In this document: piece by piece, positions 1 to 9,447 of the stretch
Layout of the letters: every line of letters begins with the position of its first letter
How positions within the stretch are numbered: the stretch's first letter is position 1
Assembly (NCBI GenBank): GCA_009692265.1
Contig: SHZM01000010.1
Span: 1 to 64,000 of the forward strand
Direction of reading: 5' to 3'
DNA length: 64,000 nucleotides
Source of the DNA: Gammaproteobacteria bacterium
GTDB lineage: Bacteria; Pseudomonadota; Gammaproteobacteria; Ga0077536
Position numbers and translations under genes: made by a program
The notes under the pieces: generated by a model
What the model was told of the DNA's origin: nothing
What the model saw: the letters and a program-made list of their open reading frames with translations, nothing else
The model's database searches: none

Positions 1-134
1 AATCTAACCGATCAAACCTCATCGAATGGAGTCTCTATGACCTAGCTATTCGGAGTCAGATAACGACGAGGCGGATGCCTCTTTTTAATCACCCGACTGG
101 GACACTTTTAACCCGCTATTCGGTACAAATTTAA

Positions 135-941
135 GACGCGATTGACACCGGTGAGCACATCGTATTTTTCGACGACATTAAATCGAAGTATCCCTACGCC
201 AGATCCAATACCGATCCGCCGGTGCCGGGCGACACCTCGATCCTGAATCCGTTCGTGGCGTTGTCCTACGTTGCCGCCGTCACCTCGCGCATCCGTCTCG
301 CGACCGGGGTCTGCCTGATTCCGGAATACAATCCGCTGCTGCTCGCAAAACTTGCGGCATCGCTCGATTTCGTCAGCGGCGGACGCTTCTTGTTCGGTGT
401 TGGCATCGGGTGGCTTGAAGAGGAGTTCCAGGCGTTGGGAATTCCCTGGGCGCGGCGCGGTGCGCGCGCTGGGGAGACCGTGGCCGCGATGCGCGAACTC
501 TGGGAGCAGCCGCAGAGCACCTATGACGGTGAGTTCGTGTCGTTTTCCGGCGCCAGGTCGTACCCGAAACCACCCCGTAACGGCAAGATCCCGATCATCG
601 TCGGTGGTCAAAGCGACGCGGCATTGAAGCGAGCGGCGGCTTGGGGGGATGGCTGGTGCGGTTTCAATCTGACTCCGGACGAAGTCAAGGTCATGGTCGA
701 TCGCCTCACCGCGTTGCTAGCCGAGCGCGGCCGGCAACGCGAGGGGTTCGAGATTTTTATTGCTCCGATCCGCGGCGCCGGACCCGCATCGATCGCAGCC
801 TATCGCGACGCCGGCGTCGATGAGCTGTATCTCACCCCCATCTTCGAGCAACCATTCTCAAGCGTCGAAGAAACCACCCGTGTTATTGAAGACATCGGTC
901 GCGAATGGGTGACCCCGGCCGCACGATTTCGCCAAATTTAA
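135..941 (+). pseudogene. LLM-class flavin-dependent oxidoreductase (luciferase-like), 5'-truncated; ORF track start is GTG at 222
   Basis: LLM-like sequence (IRLATGVCLIPEYNPLLLAKLAASLDFVSGGRFLFGVGIGW). In-frame homologous-looking sequence continues upstream of 222 (DAIDTGEHIVFFDDIKSKYPYARSNTDPP) but meets TAA at 132-134 with no start; the usual N-terminal beta-strand/helix is missing. Confidence 0.7.
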
Positions 942-963
942 GCCCACACCTAAGGAATAAACT

Positions 964-1464
964 ATGAGCATGATCTGTCTCGGGACGAACAACCGCAGCG
1001 ATGATTTTCGGTTCGATACCAGCAACACAGACTGGAAACCGTTCGTCACGGACGGCTGTTTCTATCGGATCCTCGACGTCAATGTGCCGGCACGCACCGC
1101 CGAAATGTTGATCAAATTCGAACCGAATGGGCGTTGCCTTTACCATCGCCATGCGGCAGCGGTGAAAACGCTAGTACTCGAAGGTGATCTACACCTCTAT
1201 GAGCCGACGCCAAACGGTGAAGTGCATACGATCAAGCCGGCTGGTAGCTTTTCAATGGGCGCGGGTGGTGAGGTACATATCGAAGGCGCGGAAGAAAAGC
1301 CGGTCATCGTCTACTTTTCGATGGCCAGCGAAACCGATGTTATCTACGAGCTACTCGACCGGAATCTCAATCTAAAGCGTGCGATCACAGTGCAGGATTT
1401 CGACGCTGACTGGAAGAAATGGCACGTTGTGGAAACCGCGAGCCCGATCCGCCAGGCCGGTTGA
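964..1464 (+). CDS. cupin-domain protein (acetylacetone-cleaving/ChrR-like cupin)
   Basis: Cupin-like HRH...E pattern (CLYHRHAAAVKTLVLEGDLHLYEP); intact ORF directly downstream of the LLM gene. Confidence 0.7.
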   Translation: MSMICLGTNNRSDDFRFDTSNTDWKPFVTDGCFYRILDVNVPARTAEMLIKFEPNGRCLYHRHAAAVKTLVLEGDLHLYEPTPNGEVHTIKPAGSFSMGAGGEVHIEGAEEKPVIVYFSMASETDVIYELLDRNLNLKRAITVQDFDADWKKWHVVETASPIRQAG

Positions 1465-1518
1465 CCTAGCAAATCGGTACACAGCTTGAGCGGGTCGAAT
1501 CGCTAGAGTCGCGGGTGA

Positions 1519-1884
1519 TTATCGTGCGAGAGGCACCGTCGTCTCGTGATCCTCCATCAACATGAAGCGAATCGATGACTTGTCGAACAGCATTTCTTCG
1601 TCGGCGCCGATGATGGCCGCGGTTTCGGGCTCGGTTAAATACGCCATGCCACGCTCGAAGTCCGCCTGATCATCGAACCAGATTTCCGTCAGCACATCGT
1701 ACGGTGGTTCGGCATCGGCACCGTAAACCGCGTTGCCGTAAGGCCGGATGAAATGCCTGACGTAACGTTTCAAGTTCGGCACCTTGCTCGCGCCGAGCGG
1801 CGCGTGCCGGGTTTCGTAATAGTTAATGAATTCTTCCATGCTCATGCCGGGCTTGCGTTTGATCATCACCACTGCCTTGAACAT
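1519..1884 (-). CDS. EthD-domain protein
   Basis: MFKAVVMIKRKPGMSMEEFINYYETRHAPLG is typical of EthD/dimeric alpha-beta barrel proteins. Confidence 0.75.
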   Translation of the reverse strand: MFKAVVMIKRKPGMSMEEFINYYETRHAPLGASKVPNLKRYVRHFIRPYGNAVYGADAEPPYDVLTEIWFDDQADFERGMAYLTEPETAAIIGADEEMLFDKSSIRFMLMEDHETTVPLAR

Positions 1885-1949
1885 CTGCTCTCTCTCCTAG
1901 TGAATTTTCATAATCGGCGTGTCGCGGCCTACGGTGCCATCGCTTAGTC

Positions 1950-2543
1950 TCACCGAATATATTTCGACATTGCATACCCGTTGTGGTGAAGAAATTCGCC
2001 AACCTTGCGTGCTTGCGCGGGCGGCGGAATGGCAAAATTAAAGCTGTCGGCCAAGCGGTCCATCACCCCAAACAGGAACGCGACAGTGTTCGCTTCGCGG
2101 ATTGCGGTATCACTCACGCCAGCTGTGCGTAGCGCGATGATGTCCGCGGATGACAGTTGCGTGGGATTCAACACCAGCTTTTCGAGGTAGCCGAGCATGG
2201 CGCGCAGGCGCGAATCGGGTGCGGCGCGCCAATCCTCGAGCACGGCTTGCACCACTGCCGGATCCATCGCCAACACCGCGACCGCGGTGTGACCGCCAGT
2301 TCAGTAGCTACAGTGATTGAGCTTGGAGACGAAGGCCGCGAACAGCTCGCACTCGGCGAGGCTCCATTCGCTCGCCTGGCGCAGTCCCTGTTGCAAGCAA
2401 TCGCTGAAGCGACGACCGAACCAGGCACCGCGATAGGTCAGTACCTTGATCGGGCCTGGCACATGGCCTAGGCGATGCCGGATCAACCGGAACACCAGCT
2501 TCTGGGTCCAGCGGTGGCCGTGTTCAAGAATTGCCAGTCTCAT
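1950..2543 (-). CDS. AhpD-like / carboxymuconolactone decarboxylase family protein, candidate selenoprotein (in-frame TGA at 2301-2303 read as Sec)
   Basis: ORFs 2301-2543 and 1950-2276 are in the same frame, separated only by TGA. Joined reading: ...ELFAAFVSKLNHCSY-U-TGGHTAVAVLAMDPAVV..., placing U at the second Cys of the AhpD CxxCxxxH motif. SECIS-like hairpin immediately downstream. Confidence 0.7.
2273..2290 (-). promoter_or_regulatory. candidate bacterial SECIS hairpin
   Basis: Minus-strand RNA ACACCGC-GGUC-GCGGUGU: perfect 7-bp stem, GGUC tetraloop, stem beginning 10 nt after the TGA. Confidence 0.55.
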
Positions 2544-2872
2544 AGCGAGGCCTCGTCCAGTAATTCCAGCGTTTTCTCAAAGCGCCCGAGCGCCGCACCG
2601 ACCGCGGCGGCCACCGTGAGTTCGAAAATCTGATCCTCACTCAACCCCGCCTGCGTGAGTGCGGCGAGGTCGCGCTCCGTCACCTTGTACGCTGTACGGC
2701 TGACTTTATCGACATAGGGTGTGAGTGCAGGTGGCAGTGCACTTGGATCACGCTGCGCGCCAGCCCCAAGCGCGGCGTGATCAGTCGCGGCTACGCGCAG
2801 TTCGCGCGCCAGGTGGCCCTGAGATCCGTGCAGATTGTCGAGAAAACCGCGGACTAGGGGTGGTAGGTGCAT
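2540..2872 (-). CDS. small carboxymuconolactone-decarboxylase-associated protein (likely start MHLPPLVRGFL)
   Basis: YKVTERDLAALTQAGLSEDQIFELTVAAAVGAALGRFEKTLELL resembles the helical part of CMD-like proteins; overlaps the downstream AhpD-like start by 4 nt. Confidence 0.55.
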   Translation of the reverse strand: MHLPPLVRGFLDNLHGSQGHLARELRVAATDHAALGAGAQRDPSALPPALTPYVDKVSRTAYKVTERDLAALTQAGLSEDQIFELTVAAAVGAALGRFEKTLELLDEASL

Positions 2873-2882
2873 GCTGCGGTGA

Positions 2883-4484
2883 CTAACTGAGTTCGAAACC
2901 TTCGTATCCCTTCGCGGCGACATCGGCAAAGATTCTGCGATATTCCGGCACCCCGCCGGCGAACAGCAGGAAGCGGCCGCGGACGTTCTCGGGATTTGTG
3001 CTACCGAAGAACCACGAGTCCCGCATATCGTCGATCAGCAGACCTTTCGCCGATTCGTAACAGCGCGCGGTCCAGGCCTCTTCCGCCTCGGTGGTGGTCT
3101 TGATGGTTTCGAATCCGTGCTCGCGCATATACCGAATGCAGCCGATGATCCAATCGACGTTGCTCTCGACGCAGCGGGTGATATTGCAGAACAGCGCCGG
3201 GTTGTGCGGCCCCATGATCGCAAACAGGTTCGGGAAGCTGGCGAACTGCACGCCGAGGTTCGTTTTCGGCCCGTCGGACCAATGCGCTTTTAGTGACAGA
3301 CCGTTTTCGCCGCGGATGTCGAGCCGTAGAAGTTCGCCAGTGACGCTATGAAAGCCGGTGGCATAAATGATGATGTCGAACTCATGCAGCACGTCCCCCG
3401 TTGCGATGCCGGTCGGCGTGATCTGCGTGATCGGGGTTTCACGCAGGTCGACCAGCGACACATTATCCCGATTGAATGTCTCGTAATAATTTTTTTCGCC
3501 GGGACAACGCTTGGTGCCGAAGGTGTGGCTTTTCGGGATAAGTTTCTCGGCCGTTACCGGATCGTTCACCCGTGCGCGGATCTTCTCAGCGAGGAATTCG
3601 GCGACTTCATCCGCCACGACCCGTGACATGAATGAGTCGCTGTAATTCCCCAGCCATAACGAAAAGCCGCCGCGGTCGTATAGTTCTTGGTAGCGTGCCA
3701 GGCGTTCCGCCTTCGGCACATCGACTCCGGCACGCGGGTCCGGTTCGTGGATGAAGCCGGCCCAGGTGCGTTTGCACAAATCGAAAACCTCGTGCGCCTT
3801 GTGCTTGAGTTCTTTCTGCTCGTCCGGCGTGATCGGGCGGTTGCGCAGCGGTGTGCACCAGTTCGCCGTGCGCTGAAACACGGTCAGCTGGGCGCATTCT
3901 GGCGCGATGGTTTGAATGATCTGAACGGCCGTCGGGCCAGCGCCGATGACGCCGACCCGTTTACCGGTGAAGTCGACCGGCTCTTTCGGCCAGCGGGCAC
4001 TGTGTAGCGAGAGCCCCTTGAAGCTGTCGACTCCCGGGTAATCCGGAAACTGATGGGCCGACAACAAACCAGTGGCACAGATCACGAAGCGCGCGCGGGC
4101 GCGCAAACCATTGGTGGTCTCGATGTCCCATCGCTTCGCCAGGTCGTCGTACACCACGCTCGCCACGCGGGCGTTCAATTGGATGTCGCGTTTCAGGTCA
4201 AATTTGTCCGCGACCACATGCAGGTAACGTTCGATCTCGGGCTGGGCCGAGAAATGTTCGCTCCACTCCCATTCGTCGAGCAATTCCTGCGAGAACGAGT
4301 ACTGGTAGCTATAACTCTCCGAGTCGAAACGGGCGCCTGGGTAGCGGTTCCAGTACCACGTGCCGCCGATGCCGGTGCCGGCCTCGAACACGCGCGCCGA
4401 GAGCCCGAGTTCGCGGAGTTTATACAGCGAGTAGAGACCGGAGACTCCGGCACCAATCACGATTACATCAATTTCCTGAGCCAT
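2883..4484 (-). CDS. flavin-containing / Baeyer-Villiger-type monooxygenase
   Basis: N-terminal GAGVSGL Rossmann motif, central GAGPTAVQ motif, FQRTANW; cyclohexanone monooxygenase-like architecture. Confidence 0.85.
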   Translation of the reverse strand: MAQEIDVIVIGAGVSGLYSLYKLRELGLSARVFEAGTGIGGTWYWNRYPGARFDSESYSYQYSFSQELLDEWEWSEHFSAQPEIERYLHVVADKFDLKRDIQLNARVASVVYDDLAKRWDIETTNGLRARARFVICATGLLSAHQFPDYPGVDSFKGLSLHSARWPKEPVDFTGKRVGVIGAGPTAVQIIQTIAPECAQLTVFQRTANWCTPLRNRPITPDEQKELKHKAHEVFDLCKRTWAGFIHEPDPRAGVDVPKAERLARYQELYDRGGFSLWLGNYSDSFMSRVVADEVAEFLAEKIRARVNDPVTAEKLIPKSHTFGTKRCPGEKNYYETFNRDNVSLVDLRETPITQITPTGIATGDVLHEFDIIIYATGFHSVTGELLRLDIRGENGLSLKAHWSDGPKTNLGVQFASFPNLFAIMGPHNPALFCNITRCVESNVDWIIGCIRYMREHGFETIKTTTEAEEAWTARCYESAKGLLIDDMRDSWFFGSTNPENVRGRFLLFAGGVPEYRRIFADVAAKGYEGFELS

Positions 4485-4569
4485 GCGAGCGATTACCTGA
4501 ACAAATCACGGCCGAGGACCATACCACGGTGAGGGCGCCGGATGAATAACCCCGACTCCAGTCTCGGCC

Positions 4570-5412
4570 TTAGAACACAATCGGCAGCACCAGATGTTCG
4601 GTATAGATAAAGTCGCGATGGGGACCTAGGATTGGGCCTACCGCGGCGGCGATGTCCGGATCGTGATTGACGTAGGACGGCCGATAGCTGCTCGCCATCG
4701 GACAGAGATCGGGCGGCAGCGGATCGATCAAGGCATAGAACGTCGCGAAGTAGATGTCGAGCGCGGATAATTGCTCACCGATGAGGTAACGACGTCCTTG
4801 TCGCTGTTGCGCGGACAATTGCGCACCGAGCGCCTTCAAGATGTCGATCGCACGCGCTTTCGCGGCGAGGCCACGCTCGGGGGTATACAGATATTTATCG
4901 CCCAAGGTTTTCCAGAAACTATAACCTTCGTCCTGCGATGACATCGAGCTCAGCGCGGCGTGCACGAGCAGCAGTCGCTTATTCCACCCAAAGCCGTTTT
5001 CACCGGCAAGCTCGTTGATGAACCCGAACATGTGCATCCGCTCGGTGCTATCGCGGGGTACTAAGCGCGGCTCCGGCGCAAGTCGTTCGGCCAGGTTGAT
5101 CTGATCGATCCACGAGGAACGCGGGCGCTCGTCGTTCCAGATCGCGACTGGCGCGCTTGATTGCGCCGTCCACGCATAAAGCTCGCTCTGGGTGCCACCC
5201 ATGCCAAATTCGAGATCGGAGGCTCCCTGGTTGGCGGTACACACCGAGGCGTAGGCAATCCCCTTCACATCGAACAAACCCTTACAGGCCTCGCGCCACG
5301 GTCCCGGAATCGGATACGCGCCGAGTACCAGGCGCAGTCCCGAGCGCTGTTCCGCTTCGGCGATGCTGAGATAATCGAGTTGAATATCGTTAAAGCCTAT
5401 GGTGTCACTCAT
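4570..5412 (-). CDS. glutathione S-transferase-like protein
   Basis: GST-type C-terminal helical region (YLIGEQLSALDIYFATFYALIDPLP). Confidence 0.6.
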   Translation of the reverse strand: MSDTIGFNDIQLDYLSIAEAEQRSGLRLVLGAYPIPGPWREACKGLFDVKGIAYASVCTANQGASDLEFGMGGTQSELYAWTAQSSAPVAIWNDERPRSSWIDQINLAERLAPEPRLVPRDSTERMHMFGFINELAGENGFGWNKRLLLVHAALSSMSSQDEGYSFWKTLGDKYLYTPERGLAAKARAIDILKALGAQLSAQQRQGRRYLIGEQLSALDIYFATFYALIDPLPPDLCPMASSYRPSYVNHDPDIAAAVGPILGPHRDFIYTEHLVLPIVF

Positions 5413-5590
5413 GGGTGGTTCGTCCGCTTGGCAATGGACCTACGATAGCCGCGTCACCGATGGGTTGTCACCAACCTCGAGCGAATAATGCTCGTACCGC
5501 ACAGGCAATCGGTTGGATAATAGGTGTCTGCCGGGACGGCTAGTTCGCGGCGAGGCTAAATTTTTAGGGTGGCGACTTAACGGAGGTCGA

Positions 5591-7675
5591 ATGCAAAACC
5601 GATATCGATGGGGATTCCTGGCCGCACTGCTCGTGAGTTCGCTCGCGCTTGCCGACACCGTGGTTGACGGCGCGTCGATCACCGATGAACAGCAGGGTGC
5701 CAACTGGTTGTCGTTTGGGCGTACGTATTCGGAGCAGCGCTTCAGCCCGTTAACGGCGATCAATGTCGATAACGTCAAGCAGCTCGGTCTTGACTGGTTG
5801 CTTGAATTACCCGGCGAACGCTCGTTGCTTTCAACTCCGCTGGTGGTCGACGGCATGATGTATTTCACCGCGAGTTACAGCGTTATCTATGCGGTTGATC
5901 TGCGGTCGCGCCAAATCGCTTGGACCTATGATCCAAAAGTGCTCGATGCCGCGGGCGAGCGCGCGCGAATTTTCTGGGATTCGAATCGCGGAGTCGCCTA
6001 CTGGAAAGGCAAAGTCTTTGTCGCGACTGGCGATGGCCGCTTGCTCGCGGTCGATGCCAAAACCGGCAAACAGGTGTGGAGTGCGCAGACCACCGATCCG
6101 ACGAAACCGCTCTATATCAACGGTGCGCCGCGTGCGTTTCGCGACAAAATCCTGATCGGAAACGGCGGCACCGAGGTCGGCGCGACGCGCGGTTATGTGA
6201 CGGCCTACGATGCTGTCACCGGCGAGCAGGCCTGGCGGTTTTATCTGGTACCGGGGAATCCGGCGGACGGGTTTGAGGACGAGACGCAGGCCATGGCCGC
6301 CAAGACCTGGACCGGTGAATGGTGGAAGCACGGCGGCGGCGGGAATTCCTGGCACGGCTGGACCTACGATCCGGAATTTAATCGGATCTACATCGGTACG
6401 GGTAATGGCTCGCCGTGGAACCGCAAGATCCGCAGCCCCGACGGTGGCGATAATCTTTTCCTGTGTGCGATTGTCGCGCTCGATGCCGATACCGGCAAAT
6501 ACGCTTGGCATTACCAAACCACCCCTGGTGAGACCTGGGATTACAACTCGAACATGGACATCGTGCTGGCCGATCTGAGTATCGACGGCAAGCCGGTAAA
6601 AGCGCTGATGCACGCGCCGAAAAACGGCTTTTTCTATGTGATCGATCGCAGCACCGGAAAGCTGATCTCAGCCGAGAAGATCGGCAAGGCAACGTGGGCA
6701 ACCCATGTCGATCTAAAAACCGGCCGACCAGTCGAAGTCCCGGGCGCGCGTTACGAAGACGGCGAAGAATTAATCTATCCGGGCCCGTTTGGTGTCCATA
6801 ACTGGCACGCGATGTCGTTCAGTCCAGCGACGGGTCTCGCCTACTTGCCGATCCTCGAATTGCCCTTTGTGTTTACCGATAAAGATGAAAAACCCGCGAC
6901 CTGGCAATCGCCGAGTTTTGAGTTGGATCCCGGCGTGCGGTTCTCGCCGGGTGATGAGGTTGAGCTGAAGATCGATGCGGCATGGTTGCTCGCCTGGGAT
7001 CCGGTGAAGCAGAAAGAAGCCTGGAAGGTAAAACTGCCTGGAGTGTGGAATCCCGGCACGATGACCACCGCCGGATCGCTCGTGTTCGAAGGTCGGGCCG
7101 ATGGCCAACTGGTGGCCTACCGCGCCCAGGATGGTGAATCCTTGTGGACCTTCGATACCAAAGTCGGGATCTCGGCACCGCCAGTCACCTATGAAGTCGA
7201 TGGCAAGCAATACATTTCACTGCTGGTTGGCTGGGGTGGCGGTGGGGCGTCGGCGGCCGGAAATGTCACGGCCCAGCACGGCTGGGCGTATGGCGTGCAT
7301 CCACGCCGCCTGCTGACATTTGCGCTCGACGGCACCACCGCACTACCACCGACCCCTGCGCCACATCTCACGCAGCCGGTGGTGCAGGAAGATTTTAAGA
7401 TCGATCCGCAGCTAGCGGACGGCGGCAATACAATTTATGGGCGCAAATGCTTAATCTGCCATGGCGTTGGCGGCGTGGCGGGAGGGTACGCGCCGGACCT
7501 GCGTGAATCGCAGGTCCCCTTGTACCTGGAAGCACTGCGCGACGTGGTAGTCAACGGCAGTCGTCACGAACGCGGCATGCCACAGTTCAAGGAACTAACC
7601 GACAAGGATCTCACCGCGCTTCAACACTACCTTCGTTATCAAGCGCGAGCAGGAGCCAAGGCCGCGTCGAAGTAG
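5591..7675 (+). CDS. PQQ-dependent dehydrogenase, methanol/ethanol family (quinohemoprotein) with C-terminal cytochrome c domain
   Basis: Signal peptide MQNRYRWGFLAALLVSSLALA; beta-propeller W-motifs (GKQVWSAQT, GKYAWHYQTTPGETWDYN); C-terminal CLICHG heme site. Confidence 0.9.
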   Translation: MQNRYRWGFLAALLVSSLALADTVVDGASITDEQQGANWLSFGRTYSEQRFSPLTAINVDNVKQLGLDWLLELPGERSLLSTPLVVDGMMYFTASYSVIYAVDLRSRQIAWTYDPKVLDAAGERARIFWDSNRGVAYWKGKVFVATGDGRLLAVDAKTGKQVWSAQTTDPTKPLYINGAPRAFRDKILIGNGGTEVGATRGYVTAYDAVTGEQAWRFYLVPGNPADGFEDETQAMAAKTWTGEWWKHGGGGNSWHGWTYDPEFNRIYIGTGNGSPWNRKIRSPDGGDNLFLCAIVALDADTGKYAWHYQTTPGETWDYNSNMDIVLADLSIDGKPVKALMHAPKNGFFYVIDRSTGKLISAEKIGKATWATHVDLKTGRPVEVPGARYEDGEELIYPGPFGVHNWHAMSFSPATGLAYLPILELPFVFTDKDEKPATWQSPSFELDPGVRFSPGDEVELKIDAAWLLAWDPVKQKEAWKVKLPGVWNPGTMTTAGSLVFEGRADGQLVAYRAQDGESLWTFDTKVGISAPPVTYEVDGKQYISLLVGWGGGGASAAGNVTAQHGWAYGVHPRRLLTFALDGTTALPPTPAPHLTQPVVQEDFKIDPQLADGGNTIYGRKCLICHGVGGVAGGYAPDLRESQVPLYLEALRDVVVNGSRHERGMPQFKELTDKDLTALQHYLRYQARAGAKAASK

Positions 7676-9437
7676 CTGGCTTAAACCAATTTGTAGGTTG
7701 GGGTTCGCCAGGCTCACCCAAATCTGCTTTTTCCAAGGCGAACACCCACAGCACCCCGCCTTGCGGGACGTGGGTGGTGCGGCCAAACGCTTTATCGAGA
7801 TATTCCTGCTTGCGCTGCGCATCAACGCCCCAGCCGGATTGCACGGCAATGTATTGGACCCCATCGATCTCATAGGCGGTGGGCACGCCGACGACGCCGG
7901 AGTTAGTGCGCTGTTGCCACAGTACTTCGCCGCTGGCGGCGTCGAAGGCGCGGAAATTACGATCGTTAGTCCCGCCCGCAAACACCAAACCACCCGCGGT
8001 CGTTAGCACCGGGCCCCAATTGTGAAACGGAAATTTCGCGGTCCACACTTTTTTCCCGGCATTCAGATCCCACGCCTGTAACTCCCCGATGTGATCTTTC
8101 GCTTGCGCATGGGGGAAGACTTCAAGATTTTTCAACGACACGCCCAGGTAGAGTTCACCAGGGCGATACTTCGCGGGCTCTCCGGTAAACGCTCCACACA
8201 GATTCTCATTCGCCGGAATGTAGAGATAACCGGTGTCCGGGTTGTAGGCGGCAGGCGGCCAATCCTTACCACCCCACAAGCTCGGACAAAACTCGGTGCG
8301 CTTGCCAAGGTGTGGCACGGTTTCAGGCGCATAGTCCGGACGACCGGTGATCGGATCGAGCGAGCGATAGATATTTTGGCGCACATAGTTTTGGGCACCG
8401 ATAAATCCGATCGCGTTCGGTTTGCGCTCCAACAGCCAGAGGTAGCCATCACGGCCGACATGCACCAGCGCTTTGCGTGTTTTTCCGTCACGGGTGAGGT
8501 CCACGAGCAAGGGTGCGGAGACTTCATCCCAGTCCCACGAATCGTTCCAGTGATATTGGTGATGCGCGCGGATGGCACCGGTGTCGACGTCCAAGGCGAG
8601 CAGCGAGCTCGAATACAGGTTATCGCCGGGACGGGTCTCACCGATCCAGGGACCGGCGTTGCCGGTGCCCCAGTAAGTGAGCTTGGTTTCAGGGTCATAG
8701 CTGCCCGTGACCCACACTGGCGCGCCGCCGCGCTTCCAGCTATCGCCGGGCCAGGTCTCGTGGCCTGGTTCACCGGGGCCGGGGATGGTGTAAGTCTTCC
8801 ATAGCGGTTTACCGTCGGCCGCGGCGAACGCCTGGATGAATCCGCGCGTGCCGAATTCGCCGCCCGACACGCCGATCAGGATCTTGCCGTCGATCGCGAG
8901 TGGCGCGAGCGTCATGTAGTAACCGGCGAGATAATCCTCGACTGGTTGATCCCACAGCGGCGTGCCGATTTGGGCGTCGAGTGCGATCAGGTGTGCATCC
9001 ACGGTCGCGATATAGACCGCGTCACCGTAGAGCGCGACGCCGCGGTTGGTCGGGTGAAGTTGAAATAAATCTTCGGGCAATTCGCGTTGATAGCGCCACA
9101 CCAGTTCGCCGCTACGCGCATCGAGCGCGAGCAGGTGATTTTGCGGGGTGGTGATAAACAGCATCCCGGCATTAACGATCGGCGGTGCCTGATGTGCCTC
9201 CAGCATGCCGGTCGAGTAAGTCCACACCGGGCGCAGCCGTTGAACGTTGTCCCGCGTAATTTGCTTAAGTTTGCTGTAGCCCCAACTGTTATAGCTGCCG
9301 CGATACATCAGCCAATTGCCGGGCTCGGGGTGTTGCAGTCGCTCAGCGGTGACGGTGGCGTACTTCGGTAGGTCGGCCGCGGTGGCCGAGAACAGGCTAA
9401 ACAGCAAGTACGAGGTCAGGAGAGAGGATCTCAGCAT
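7611..9437 (-). CDS. PQQ-binding beta-propeller protein (quinoprotein dehydrogenase-like), no heme domain
   Basis: Signal peptide; repeated GKPLWKTYT, GELVWRYQ, GEVLWQQRT propeller motifs; no CxxCH. Confidence 0.85.
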   Translation of the reverse strand: MLRSSLLTSYLLFSLFSATAADLPKYATVTAERLQHPEPGNWLMYRGSYNSWGYSKLKQITRDNVQRLRPVWTYSTGMLEAHQAPPIVNAGMLFITTPQNHLLALDARSGELVWRYQRELPEDLFQLHPTNRGVALYGDAVYIATVDAHLIALDAQIGTPLWDQPVEDYLAGYYMTLAPLAIDGKILIGVSGGEFGTRGFIQAFAAADGKPLWKTYTIPGPGEPGHETWPGDSWKRGGAPVWVTGSYDPETKLTYWGTGNAGPWIGETRPGDNLYSSSLLALDVDTGAIRAHHQYHWNDSWDWDEVSAPLLVDLTRDGKTRKALVHVGRDGYLWLLERKPNAIGFIGAQNYVRQNIYRSLDPITGRPDYAPETVPHLGKRTEFCPSLWGGKDWPPAAYNPDTGYLYIPANENLCGAFTGEPAKYRPGELYLGVSLKNLEVFPHAQAKDHIGELQAWDLNAGKKVWTAKFPFHNWGPVLTTAGGLVFAGGTNDRNFRAFDAASGEVLWQQRTNSGVVGVPTAYEIDGVQYIAVQSGWGVDAQRKQEYLDKAFGRTTHVPQGGVLWVFALEKADLGEPGEPQPTNWFKPATSTRPWLLLALDNEGSVEAR

Positions 9438-9447
9438 CGGTTATCAC

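Noticed and set aside
132-134. In-frame stop upstream of the LLM gene considered as recoding
   Set aside because: It is TAA and no homologous sequence is recognisable further upstream.
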